From Rubrivirga sp. SAORIC476 (GTDB lineage: Bacteria; Bacteroidota; Rhodothermia; Rhodothermales; Rubricoccaceae), in NCBI RefSeq assembly GCF_002283555.1, contig NZ_MVOI01000006.1:824040-888039 (forward strand): a DNA stretch of 64,000 nucleotides, given 5' to 3'. The position numbers and the translations under genes are program-made. The notes below the pieces were generated by a model. That model was not told the DNA's origin, made no database searches, and saw only the letters and a list, made by a program, of their open reading frames with translations. Position 1 is the first letter of the stretch; the number at the start of each line of letters is the position of its first letter. Shown piece after piece: positions 41,784 through 50,735 of this stretch.

Positions 41784-43004
41784 ATGGTCGTCCTCGTCCT
41801 CAACGCCGGGTCCTCGTCGCTCAAGATCGACCTCATCGATGCCGAGGCCGGGCAGACGCTCGCGGCCGGACAGGTCGAGCGCATCGGCGCGGTGTCGTCG
41901 CTCGCCTCGTTCCGCCTCGGTGACGCCAAGGCCGAGCGCGTCTCGCTCCAGGCGCCCGACCACACGACCGCCCTCGGCCACCTCCTCGACCGGATGCGCG
42001 AGGCGGACGGGCCAGACCAGGACATCCTGCCGCCCATCGAGGCGGTCGGACACCGCGTCGTCCATGGCGGCGAGCAGTTCGCCGAGTCGGCGCTGGTCGA
42101 CGGCGAGGTGATCGACGCCATCCGCGATGCCTTCGACCTGGCGCCGCTCCACAACCCGGCCAACCTGCAGGGCATCCGGGCCGCCCAGAAGGCCTTCCCC
42201 GACGTGCCCCACGTGGCGGTCTTCGACACGGCCTTCCACCAGACCATCCCGCCGGAGGCCTACCTGTACGCGCTCCCGAACCGCCTCTACCGGCGCCACA
42301 AGATCCGGCGCTACGGCTTCCACGGGACGAGCCACTACTACGTCTCCCGCCGCCTCGTAGACCTGGTCGGCCTCGATCTCCAGGCGAGCCGCGTCGTCAC
42401 GATCCACCTCGGCAACGGCTGCTCGATGGCCGCCATCCGTGACGGCCGGAGCGTCGACACGTCGATGGGGATGACGCCACTGGAAGGCCTCGTCATGGGC
42501 ACGCGCTCCGGCGACCTCGACCCGTCGATCGTGTTCGAGATCGCCGAGAAGGAGGACGCGCCGCTCTCGGAGGTCCACACGCTCCTCAACCGCTACTCGG
42601 GCCTGCTGGGCCTGAGCGGCTACGCGGCCGACATGCGCGACCTGCTCGCCGAGGCGGCCGACGGCGACGTGCGCTGCCAGCAGGCCATCGACGTGTTCTG
42701 CTACCGCGTCAAGAGCTACCTCGGCCGCTACCTCGCCGTGCTCGGCGGCATCGACGCGGTCGCCTTCACGGCCGGCATCGGGACGTTCGCGGCACCCGTG
42801 CGCGCCCAGATCCTGGCCGGGCTGGACGGACTCGGCATCACTGTGGACCCGGCCGCCAACGCCGCTGCCGACGGCACCGAGGCCCGCATCACGACCGACG
42901 CGAGCACGATCCCGGTCTGGGTGGTGCCCACCAACGAGGAACTCGTCATCGCGCAGGACACGCAGAAGCTGGCTCGCGCCGCTCGCCAGTCGCCGTTCGT
43001 GTGA
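41784..43004 (+). CDS. ackA: Acetate kinase (406 aa)
   Basis: ASKHA-fold kinase. The signature blocks are VLNAGSSSLKI at the N-terminus, VGHRVVHGGEQF, FDTAFHQTIP, HLGNGCSMAAI, MTPLEGLVMGTRSGDLDP and FTAGIGTFA. It converts acetate and ATP to acetyl phosphate reversibly in the cytoplasm. Length is typical. No pta gene is adjacent, which is unusual for many bacteria but not rare. The start ATG at 41784 precedes the first beta strand directly. Confidence 0.96.
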   Translation: MVVLVLNAGSSSLKIDLIDAEAGQTLAAGQVERIGAVSSLASFRLGDAKAERVSLQAPDHTTALGHLLDRMREADGPDQDILPPIEAVGHRVVHGGEQFAESALVDGEVIDAIRDAFDLAPLHNPANLQGIRAAQKAFPDVPHVAVFDTAFHQTIPPEAYLYALPNRLYRRHKIRRYGFHGTSHYYVSRRLVDLVGLDLQASRVVTIHLGNGCSMAAIRDGRSVDTSMGMTPLEGLVMGTRSGDLDPSIVFEIAEKEDAPLSEVHTLLNRYSGLLGLSGYAADMRDLLAEAADGDVRCQQAIDVFCYRVKSYLGRYLAVLGGIDAVAFTAGIGTFAAPVRAQILAGLDGLGITVDPAANAAADGTEARITTDASTIPVWVVPTNEELVIAQDTQKLARAARQSPFV

Positions 43005-43078
43005 GGCGCCCCGTAAGCCCGCGCTCCGCCTCGCCGTCTACCGGCTGATCGCCGAGGCCTCCACACACCGTCGCACCC

Positions 43079-43858
43079 GTGCCTGCTCGCTCCATCGTCA
43101 TCTCCTTTACCCTGGCTCTCGTGCTGGTCGCCTGCGAGACGTCTGCTCCCGCACCCCAGGGCGACGCCGAGGCGCTGGCGCTGCTCGACCGCGCCCGCCA
43201 GCACCATGGCTCGGCGACGCTGGAGGGGGCGGAAGTCCGGTTCACGTTCCGCGGCGTCCCCTTCACGGCCCGTCGCGACGGCGGCGCGTACCGCTACGCG
43301 CGGACGCTGACCGACAACCTCGGGCGGACCGTCGAGGAGGTCGTCGACAACGAGGGCACGCACCGGTTCATCAACGGCACCGAGGTGCCGCTCGATGCCG
43401 CCGAGGCGGCGCGGGTCCACACGGCCGTCAACTCGGTCGTCTACTTCGCGCTGCTGCCCGCCCCCCTGGCCGATGCCGCCGTTCGCGCCCGGTCGCTCGG
43501 GCCAGACTCCGTCGGCGGGCAGCCGTACGACCGGGTCGAGGTGACCTTCGCCCGCGAGGGGGGCGGCGTCGACTTCGAGGACCGCTACGTCTACTGGCTC
43601 CGCCCGGCCGACGCCCAGATCGGCTACTACGCGTACACCTACGAACCGTCGCCGGGCGACACGTCGCGCACGGAGACCGGCACGCGCTTCCGGGTGCCCA
43701 TCGGGGAGGTTCGCGCCGAGGGCGTCCTCTTCCAGAACTGGCGCAACGTCACCGCCGACTCGCTGGCCGACATCGCGGACTTCGGCGCGGCCTACGACGA
43801 CGGGCGGACGTTCGAGGTCTCGGAGGTCGTGCTGGACGACGTCCGCGTCGCGCGCTGA
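43079..43858 (+). CDS. DUF6503-type lipoprotein (259 aa)
   Basis: An SPII signal ends at LALVLVAC (Cys20). The mature protein is beta-rich, like LolA/LppX-type lipid-binding folds: VRFTFRGVPFTARRDGG, LGRTVEEVVDNEG, VNSVVYFALLPAPL, GGVDFEDRYVYWLRPAD, IGYYAYTYEPS. The order matches DUF6503 proteins of Bacteroidota; function unknown. It starts with GTG at 43079, the first start before the signal peptide. Confidence 0.78.
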   Translation: MPARSIVISFTLALVLVACETSAPAPQGDAEALALLDRARQHHGSATLEGAEVRFTFRGVPFTARRDGGAYRYARTLTDNLGRTVEEVVDNEGTHRFINGTEVPLDAAEAARVHTAVNSVVYFALLPAPLADAAVRARSLGPDSVGGQPYDRVEVTFAREGGGVDFEDRYVYWLRPADAQIGYYAYTYEPSPGDTSRTETGTRFRVPIGEVRAEGVLFQNWRNVTADSLADIADFGAAYDDGRTFEVSEVVLDDVRVAR

Positions 43859-43978
43859 GGCCGGGCTGGGAGGCGGCGTCCGGTGCGGCCTGTGTGAGTA
43901 GTATGCGCCCCGCCGATACGGCGCGCAGCCACGGACGGCCTGCCGACGCGCCAATCGGCCTTGTTTTCCCCCGGTCGC

Positions 43979-46234
43979 ATGCCCAACCCCCCCGACGCTC
44001 CTCGCTTCCTGTTCGAGGGGCAGGACGCCTTCGACGCCCTCTCGGCCTCGCTCGCCGACACGGTCCTCATCCTCGAGCCCGACGGCGTCGTGTCGTACGC
44101 CGCGCCCGGCGTGGTGGCCATCCTGGGGATCACCCCGCAGGTGTTGGAAGGTCAGCCGCTGCTGGCGTTCGTTCACCCGGAGGACCGGGTCCACGAGGAG
44201 GCGGGCGGCTTCTGGCAGGCGCCGCTGCCGTTCGAGCGCGAGTTTCGGATGCGCGGAGTCGGCGGAGACTGGGTCTGGGTGCGTGTGCTCTCCGGGGCGA
44301 CGGACCGCTCCGGCGAGCGGCTCGCCTCGGCCGATCGCATCCTCGGAGACCGCACGCTGCTGCTCCTGCGCGACCGCCGCTCCGATGCCCAGGTGCGCGA
44401 TGCCGACGACCTGCTGCACCGCGCCTTCGACGCGGTCAACAACCTCGTCGTCGTGACCGACATGCGGCTGCCGGGCAACCCGCTCGTGATGGTGAACCAG
44501 AACTTCGTCGACGCGACCGGCTACCCGCGCGAGGAGATCATCGGGCGGAACTGCCGGTTCCTCCAGGTCCGCCCGGACGGCACCCGCGACAACACGGACG
44601 ACGGGCAGGCCGAGGCGCTCGATGAGATCCGCCGGGCCATCGCGAGTGGGGCCTCGACCCACGCGTTGCTGAGGAACTACCGCAAGGACGGCACACGGTT
44701 CTACAACCGCCTCTACCTGACGCCCATCCGCACCGCCGCAGGGGAGCTGACCCACTACGTCGGCGTGCAGAACGACGTGACCGCCGAGATCGAGCAGCGC
44801 GACGAGGCCGAGCGCCGGCGTCGGTTGCTGAGGGCGTTTTTCGACAGCGCGCCGTTCCTGATGGGCGTCGTCGAGGACCGGGACGGGGAGGTCCGACACC
44901 AGACGGCCAACGAGGCCGCCCTCGACCTCTTCCGCTCCGCCGGGGCGCAGGCCGATCGCATCGAGGGCGCCTCCCTCACCGCCCTCGGCTTCTCCGCCGC
45001 CGAGGCCGACCTCTGGGAGCGGCACGTCCGGACGTGCGCCAAGACCGGCGAGCCCTCGCACTTCCGGACGGTCTTCCCGTGGGGCGCCCATCCCGATGCC
45101 CCGGACGTCCGGCTCTTGGACGTGGTCGTGAACACGGCCGAGCGGGGCGAGCCGCCGCTGTTCTCGTACGTCGCCGAGGACGTGACCGAGCGGCGCCGGT
45201 CGGACACGGAGCGGCGGCTGCTGGCAGCGGCGGTCGAGCAGGCCGCCGAGCCCATCGTGGTGACGGGCATCGGGGTCGACGAGCCCGGCCCGCGCATCCT
45301 GTACGCCAACGAGGCGCACGCGCGCACGTTCGGCTACACCGTCCCCGAGATCATCGGCCGGTCGCCGCGCATGTTCCAGGGGCCCAAGACCGACCGGGCC
45401 GTGCTGGATCGCGTCCGCGCGCGGCTGGAGGCGGGCGAGCCGGTCCAGGCCGAGGCGATCAACTACCGCAAGGACGGTAGCGAGTTCGTGCTCCAGTGGG
45501 AGATCGCGCCGGTCCGCAACGACGCCGGCGAGGTGGTCAACTGGGTCGGCACGCAACGCGACGTCACCGAGCGGCGGCAGCTGGAGCGCGAGATTCTGGA
45601 GGTGGCCGCCCGCGAGCAGGAGCGCATGGCGCGCGACCTCCACGACGGCCTCGGGCAGGTGCTCACTGGGGCCGCCTTCCGCCTCCAGGCCCTCTACTAC
45701 GCGCTCGACGGGACCGACCAGGCGGACCTCGCGGCGGACGCGCTCCGCACCCGCCAGCTGGTGGAGGGCGCGCTCGAGCAGGCCCGCGCCATCGCCCGCG
45801 GCCTGTTCCCCATCAACATCGAGCCGGACGAGATCCACGACGCGCTCGCCCGCCTCGCCGCCGACGCCGCCATGGCGTTCGACATCACCTGCTCGTTCGA
45901 GGGCGACGCGACCATCACCGCCCCGACGCGCGAGCACGCGGCCCACCTCTACCGGATCGCGCAGGAGGCACTCGCCAACGCGGCTCGCCACGGACGCGCC
46001 AAGACGATCGAGGTCGGGCTCACCCGCGCGGGCGACCACGCGATGCTCACCGTCCGCGACGACGGCATCGGCATCTCGGACACCGCGCTGGCAGGCGGAG
46101 AGGGCCTCGGCCTGCGCACGATGCGGTATCGCGCCGATCGCGTGGGCGGCGAGTTCGAGGTGCGCCACCGGGAGGGCGGGGGCACCGTCGTCGCGGTCAC
46201 CTTCGAGCCTGCTCAGGCCGAAGAAGAGGAGTAG
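43979..46234 (+). CDS. PAS/LOV sensor histidine kinase, NarX-type (751 aa)
   Basis: Domains: PAS-1 (about 18-130); a LOV domain (about 145-275) with GRNCRFLQ, where Cys192 is in the position of the photo-active cysteine, plus the FMN-contacting Asn residues in LRNYRKDGTRFYN and Gln in YVGVQNDVT; a third PAS (about 280-405); a fourth, LOV-like PAS lacking the Cys (GRSPRMFQGPKTD; about 415-530). The kinase is of the HisKA_3 type with RDLHDGLGQ (His555) and the HATPase boxes QEALANAARHG and GEGLGLRTM. No TM helix is present, so it is a soluble sensor. The LOV motif has a 5-6 residue insert after FLQ. No response regulator is adjacent. Confidence 0.92.
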   Translation: MPNPPDAPRFLFEGQDAFDALSASLADTVLILEPDGVVSYAAPGVVAILGITPQVLEGQPLLAFVHPEDRVHEEAGGFWQAPLPFEREFRMRGVGGDWVWVRVLSGATDRSGERLASADRILGDRTLLLLRDRRSDAQVRDADDLLHRAFDAVNNLVVVTDMRLPGNPLVMVNQNFVDATGYPREEIIGRNCRFLQVRPDGTRDNTDDGQAEALDEIRRAIASGASTHALLRNYRKDGTRFYNRLYLTPIRTAAGELTHYVGVQNDVTAEIEQRDEAERRRRLLRAFFDSAPFLMGVVEDRDGEVRHQTANEAALDLFRSAGAQADRIEGASLTALGFSAAEADLWERHVRTCAKTGEPSHFRTVFPWGAHPDAPDVRLLDVVVNTAERGEPPLFSYVAEDVTERRRSDTERRLLAAAVEQAAEPIVVTGIGVDEPGPRILYANEAHARTFGYTVPEIIGRSPRMFQGPKTDRAVLDRVRARLEAGEPVQAEAINYRKDGSEFVLQWEIAPVRNDAGEVVNWVGTQRDVTERRQLEREILEVAAREQERMARDLHDGLGQVLTGAAFRLQALYYALDGTDQADLAADALRTRQLVEGALEQARAIARGLFPINIEPDEIHDALARLAADAAMAFDITCSFEGDATITAPTREHAAHLYRIAQEALANAARHGRAKTIEVGLTRAGDHAMLTVRDDGIGISDTALAGGEGLGLRTMRYRADRVGGEFEVRHREGGGTVVAVTFEPAQAEEEE

Positions 46235-46309
46235 AGGCCCGGCGCGGGGACCGGCCCGCGGGTCACCGCGTAGCTTCCGAAAGCGGTTCCAGTCTCCCCC
46301 TCGCTCCTC

Positions 46310-47677
46310 ATGTCTGCTCCCCTTCGCATCGCTTCCGGCCAGGGCTTCTGGGGCGACCTCCAGCGCGCCCCCATCGACCAGGCTCGCCTCGGTCCCATCG
46401 ACGTGCTCGTCATGGACTACCTCGCCGAGGTGACCATGTCGATCCTGCAGAAGCAGAAGCTGCGCGACCCGTCGAAGGGCTACGCCCGCGACTTCGTGGA
46501 GGTGGTGACGGAGCTGGCGCCCGACATCGTGGAGAAGGGCTTCAAGATCATCTCCAACGCGGGGGGCGTGAACCCCGTCGCCTGTGCCGAGGCCATCGTG
46601 GAGGGCGCGCGGGCGCGCGGCGCGACCGGCCTCAAGGTGGCCGTCGTCACCGGCGACGACCTGCTGGAGCGCCTCGACGACCTCCTCGCGCGCGGCGTCG
46701 AGCTGAAGCACATGGAGACCGGGCAGCGGCTCGCGGAGGTCCGCGACCAGATCGTGAGCGCCAACGCCTACCTCGGCGCCCAGCCCATCGCCGAGGCGCT
46801 CGCGATGGGCGCCGACGTGGTGGTCACCGGGCGGACCACCGACACCGGCCTCACGCTCGCCCCGCTCGTCGACCGCTTCGGCTGGGACTGGACCGACTGG
46901 GACAAGATGGCCGCGGGTACCGTCGCCGGCCACATCCTGGAGTGCGGCGCGCAGTCGTCCGGCGGCAACTTCACCGACTGGCGGGCCGTGCCAGACATGG
47001 CGCGCATCGGCTTCCCCATCGCCGAGGTCTCGGCCGACGGCACGTTCGTGGTTACGAAGCACGACGGCACCGGCGGGCTCGTCAGCCGCGGCACGGTCGC
47101 CGAGCAGCTCCTCTACGAAATCGGCGACCCGACGGACTACATCACGCCGGACGTGGTGGCGGACTTCACCAGCATCCAGCTGGAGGACGAGGGCGACGAC
47201 CGGGTTCTCGTGAGCGGCATCCGGGGCGCCGAGGACACCGAGTTCCTCAAGGTCTCGGCCGCCTACGCCGACGGCTGGAAGGCGACCTCGACGCTCGTCT
47301 ACGCGTGGCCGGAGGCCGCCGCGAAGGCCCGCGCCGCGGCGCAGATCCTCAAGGACCGCCTCGACGCGCTCGGCCTGGAGTTCGAGGAGTACCGCGCTGA
47401 GATCATCGGGCTGAACGCGCTTTCGGAGACCGAGTCGGTCGACGCGGTCGCCGAGGCGGACCTGGACGAGGTGCAGCTTCGGGTCTCGGTGCGCGGGCAG
47501 GACAAGGCCGCCGTCGAGCAGTTCGGGCGCGAGATCGCGCCGCTCATCCTGACCGGCCCCAGCGCTGTGACGGGCTTCGCGGGTGGGCGTCCGCGCCCGA
47601 GCGAGGTCGTCGCCTACTGGCCCGCGCTGATTCCGAAGAGCGAGGTCCAGACGGAGGTCCGGCTGCTGGAGGTCTGA
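46310..47677 (+). CDS. Acyclic terpene utilisation AtuA-family protein (455 aa)
   Basis: Recognised by the AtuA/DUF1446 pattern: RIASGQGFWGD, GPIDVLVMDYLAEVTMSIL, IISNAGGVNPVACAEAI, KVAVVTGDDLLERL, SANAYLGAQPIAEAL and MGADVVVTGRTTDTGLTLAP, then a GGNFTDW stretch. In Pseudomonas the atu locus handles geranyl/citronellyl compounds, but the biochemical role of AtuA is unclear, and no other atu genes are near. It is likely a cytoplasmic enzyme with hydroxy-acid or CoA-linked substrates; only the family is sure. Confidence 0.85.
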   Translation: MSAPLRIASGQGFWGDLQRAPIDQARLGPIDVLVMDYLAEVTMSILQKQKLRDPSKGYARDFVEVVTELAPDIVEKGFKIISNAGGVNPVACAEAIVEGARARGATGLKVAVVTGDDLLERLDDLLARGVELKHMETGQRLAEVRDQIVSANAYLGAQPIAEALAMGADVVVTGRTTDTGLTLAPLVDRFGWDWTDWDKMAAGTVAGHILECGAQSSGGNFTDWRAVPDMARIGFPIAEVSADGTFVVTKHDGTGGLVSRGTVAEQLLYEIGDPTDYITPDVVADFTSIQLEDEGDDRVLVSGIRGAEDTEFLKVSAAYADGWKATSTLVYAWPEAAAKARAAAQILKDRLDALGLEFEEYRAEIIGLNALSETESVDAVAEADLDEVQLRVSVRGQDKAAVEQFGREIAPLILTGPSAVTGFAGGRPRPSEVVAYWPALIPKSEVQTEVRLLEV

Positions 47678-47900
47678 CCCCAGGCCTACCCGTCGCCGTG
47701 CCCGACCGGCGGGGCGGGGAGCGACGGATTCTGCCTCCCCAATCCCGTGGCCCGTTCTCCCGATCGGCTGCCGACGACCGTGTGGCCGATGTGTGCGGGA
47801 GGACTGCGCCGCCCGTCCCCTTTAACCTCTGCGCACGTTCCGGCGATACCGGGTCGGTCCCACCGCGACACGTCTGCCGTTGCCCCTTTCCTCGGGTCCT

Positions 47901-48656
47901 ATGTCCGCGCCCCTGGCCGTCCTCCTCGTCGAAGACGACCCGACCGCCCAGTCCATCGCGCTCTCCATGCTTCGGCACCTCGGCATCGAGGCCGACGTGG
48001 CGTCCGACGGGGCACAGGGGGTTCGGGCGGCGGCGGAGCGGGCGTACGACCTGATCCTGATGGACATCCAGATGCCCGTGATGGACGGCGTCGAGGCACT
48101 GCGTGCGATCCGGTCCGCCTCGGGCGGCGCTTCGCCTCGCATCATCGCGGTGACCGAGCACGCGCAGTCCGGGCTGGAGGCGCGCATGGTGGGAATCGGG
48201 TTCGACGGGGTCGCCCCCAAGCCTTTCACGGTCCCGGTTCTCCAACAGGCCGTGAGCCCGCTGCCAAAGGCGACCCCGACCGCGGCGCCCGCGACCTCCA
48301 GCGACGAGGGCGTCGAGCGACTCCTGCGCGACATCCGCGCCCACGTCCGCGGCTTGCTGGGGGAGGACGACGAGGCGTTCGTGGCCGACCTCGTCGACAC
48401 GTTCGCCGACTCGACTCGAAAGGCCCTGCACCTCCTGGACCCCATCGTGGCGGACCGCGACTTCGACGCGCTGGCCCGCATGGCCCATGCGATCAAGGGG
48501 AGCGCTGCCAACGTGGGCCTGGCGACGCTCGCCGACGCGTGGTGCCGCATCGAGGAGGCCTCGCGCAACGTCGACGCCACCGTCTTCGCCGAGCCCCTCG
48601 CTGCGGCTCTCACTCAGACCCGCCTGGCCATCGGCCTCGTGACGGTCGAGGCGTGA
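47901..48656 (+). CDS. Response regulator receiver fused to an HPt domain (251 aa)
   Basis: REC domain at 5-125: acid pair VLLVEDDPTAQ, phospho-acceptor Asp55 in LILMDIQMPVMDG, Thr in VTEHA and Lys in APKPF. The HPt domain (about 145-245) has RMAHAIKGSAANVG with His196. There is no output domain, so the protein can only relay phosphate, for instance between a hybrid kinase and a regulator elsewhere. ATG 47901 starts the REC fold; in-frame upstream starts add only an unstructured leader. The 223-bp gap upstream holds nothing I recognise. Confidence 0.9.
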   Translation: MSAPLAVLLVEDDPTAQSIALSMLRHLGIEADVASDGAQGVRAAAERAYDLILMDIQMPVMDGVEALRAIRSASGGASPRIIAVTEHAQSGLEARMVGIGFDGVAPKPFTVPVLQQAVSPLPKATPTAAPATSSDEGVERLLRDIRAHVRGLLGEDDEAFVADLVDTFADSTRKALHLLDPIVADRDFDALARMAHAIKGSAANVGLATLADAWCRIEEASRNVDATVFAEPLAAALTQTRLAIGLVTVEA

Positions 48657-48689
48657 GCCCGGGCGCCTGTGGAAGGCGCCTCTCCCGCT

Positions 48690-48707
48690 GCCTCGGCACC
48701 GAGGCGG
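48690..48707. repeat. Dispersed palindrome GCCTCGGCACCGAGGCGG
   Basis: It lies 33 nt after the REC-HPt stop. The arms GCCTCGG/CCGAGGC are perfect. It is identical to the copy at 5872-5889 in the mobile element. Confidence 0.8.
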
Positions 48708-48760
48708 ACCCACTTGCACTCGAGGGGCTGAGACGGGGGACCTGTGCGGAGTGCGGGACG

Positions 48761-48768
48761 TAGGTTGC
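48761..48768 (+). promoter_or_regulatory. Possible -7 element TAGGTTGC
   Basis: It resembles TAnnTTTG and lies 19 nt before the ATG of the ABC exporter gene. The same TAGGTTG string precedes the ZIP-like gene. Confidence 0.3.
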
Positions 48769-48787
48769 GCGCTGCCCTCCCGACCGC

Positions 48788-50602
48788 ATGGCCTCCCCGC
48801 TTCGCCGCCTCAACGCCGACCTCTGGCGCTACCGCTGGACCCTCGGGCCGGGACTGCTCTGCGCGCTCGTCTCGGCGCTGTTCACGCTGTTCATCCCCGG
48901 GCTCGTCCGCGAGGCCATCGACGCGATCCCGCGGATGGTGGCCGTGCAGGGCTACGCCGCCGGGTCGGCCGCCGGGACGATGCTCTACGACGACTTCCGC
49001 TGGGCGCTGGTGCTGCTCGGTGGCATGATCCTGGGGCTGGCGGCCCTCTCGGGGGTGTTCATGTTCCTCATGCGGCGGCTAGTGGTCGTCGCAAGTCGCT
49101 ACATCGAGTACGACCTCCGCAACCGGCTCTACGCCCACCTCCAGCGGCTCTCGGGCGCTTTCTACCACCGCTTCCCGACGGGCGACGTGATGACGCGCGC
49201 CACGAGCGACATCGAGAAGGTGCGCCGCTACGTCGGCCCGGCGCTGATGTACCTCTCGCGGGCCATCGCGGCCATCGTGATGGCGCTCACGTTCATGCTC
49301 GCGATCTCGCCGACGCTCACGTTCTGGGCCGTCCTGCCGATGCCGGTCCTGGCCGTGTCGGTGTTCTTCGTGAGCCGGCTGGTTCACGTCCGCACGGACC
49401 GCCAGCAGAAGGCCTATTCGGGCCTGACGAGCCGCGTGCAGGAGGCGCTCTCGGGGATTCGCGTGGTGAAGGCGTACGCACAGGAGGAAACGTGGGGCAA
49501 GCGCATCGACGACGCCAGCGAGGACTACCAGGCGCGCGCGCTCGACCTCGCGCTCGTGGACGCGGCCTTCCGGCCGGTCCTGATGATCCTGATCGGGCTG
49601 AGCACGGTCCTCGTGGTGGGCGTCGGCGGGCGTCTGGTGATCGCGGGGCAACTCTCGCTAGGCAACATCGCCGAGTTCATCATCTACGTCGCCAACCTGA
49701 CGTGGCCGGTGGCCTCGTTCGGCTACGTGGTCTCGATGGTCCAGCAGGCGTCGGCGTCGATGAGCCGCATCGAGGAGATCCTGGAGACCGAACCCGCCGT
49801 GGGCGACCCGATGGCGGACGCCGCGCCGGACGCGCTCGCCGTGGAGGCCGTCGCCGGGCGCATCACGTTCGACGACGTGACGTTCCGGTACACGCCGGAC
49901 GGCCCGCCCGTCCTCGACGGCGTCTCCTTTGAGGTGCCCGCCGGCTCGTCGGTCGGCATCGTCGGGCGGACCGGCGCGGGGAAGTCCACGCTCGTGGAAC
50001 TGATCCCACGGCTGATGGACCCGACCGCCGGCACGGTCCGCGTGGACGGGACCGACGTGCGGGAGATGCCGCTGCGAACGCTCCGCGCGGCAGTCGGCTA
50101 CGTGCCGCAGGAGGTGTTCCTGTTCTCCGACACCATCGGCAACAACATCGCCTTCGGCGTGCCGGAGGCGGAGGCGGAGGCCATCCGCGAGGCGGCGCGC
50201 GAGGCGGACCTGATCGGCAACGTGGAGGGCTTCCCGCTCGGCTTCGAGACGCGCGTCGGCGAGCGTGGCATCACGCTCTCGGGCGGCCAGAAGCAGCGCA
50301 CGGCCATCGCCCGCGCGCTCATCCGCCGCGCGCCGATCCTGCTCTTCGACGACGCCCTCTCGGCGGTCGATACGCGCACCGAGGCGACCATCCTGGAAAA
50401 CCTGCGCGCCCAGTTCGGCCAGCGGACGGTGCTGGTGGTCAGCCACCGTGTTTCGGCCGTGCAGGACGCCGATCAGATTCTGGTGCTCGACGATGGGCGC
50501 GTGTCCGAGCGCGGCACGCACGCCGAACTGGTCGCCGCGGGTGGCGCCTACGCCACGATGGTCCGGAAGCAGCAGCTGGAGGCCGAACTGGCGGGAGCGT
50601 AG
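48788..50602 (+). CDS. ABC exporter half-transporter, permease-ATPase (604 aa)
   Basis: Six TM helices (about 20-320) form a type IV exporter membrane domain, including the coupling-region RATSDIEKVRRYVGP. The ATPase domain (about 355-600) has Walker A GIVGRTGAGKSTL, the Q-loop region GYVPQEVFLFSDTI, signature LSGGQKQR, Walker B ILLFDDALSAVD and the H-loop VVSHRVSAV. This half-size MsbA/LmrA-like layout works as a homodimer or with another half-transporter, exporting lipids or drugs. No partner gene is adjacent. Confidence 0.94.
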   Translation: MASPLRRLNADLWRYRWTLGPGLLCALVSALFTLFIPGLVREAIDAIPRMVAVQGYAAGSAAGTMLYDDFRWALVLLGGMILGLAALSGVFMFLMRRLVVVASRYIEYDLRNRLYAHLQRLSGAFYHRFPTGDVMTRATSDIEKVRRYVGPALMYLSRAIAAIVMALTFMLAISPTLTFWAVLPMPVLAVSVFFVSRLVHVRTDRQQKAYSGLTSRVQEALSGIRVVKAYAQEETWGKRIDDASEDYQARALDLALVDAAFRPVLMILIGLSTVLVVGVGGRLVIAGQLSLGNIAEFIIYVANLTWPVASFGYVVSMVQQASASMSRIEEILETEPAVGDPMADAAPDALAVEAVAGRITFDDVTFRYTPDGPPVLDGVSFEVPAGSSVGIVGRTGAGKSTLVELIPRLMDPTAGTVRVDGTDVREMPLRTLRAAVGYVPQEVFLFSDTIGNNIAFGVPEAEAEAIREAAREADLIGNVEGFPLGFETRVGERGITLSGGQKQRTAIARALIRRAPILLFDDALSAVDTRTEATILENLRAQFGQRTVLVVSHRVSAVQDADQILVLDDGRVSERGTHAELVAAGGAYATMVRKQQLEAELAGA

Positions 50603-50610
50603 GTCAGCCT

Positions 50611-50628
50611 GCCTCGGCGCCGAGGCGG
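50611..50628. repeat. Dispersed palindrome GCCTCGGCGCCGAGGCGG
   Basis: It lies 8 nt after the ABC exporter stop and is identical over 18 bp to the copy at 23803-23820. Confidence 0.8.
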
Positions 50629-50704
50629 GATGGGGGGATGCACGAGATACGCCAGGCAGCCGGGAGCGCTCCGTCTGGCACCCGGGGGAGGAGCGGCCGG
50701 GCGG

Positions 50705-50712
50705 TAGTTTGC
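50705..50712 (+). promoter_or_regulatory. Possible -7 element TAGTTTGC
   Basis: Close to the TAnnTTTG consensus but one base shorter between TA and TTTG. It lies 23 nt before the GTG start at 50736. Confidence 0.3.
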
Positions 50713-50735
50713 GGACCCGCTTCCTAACGCTTCCT

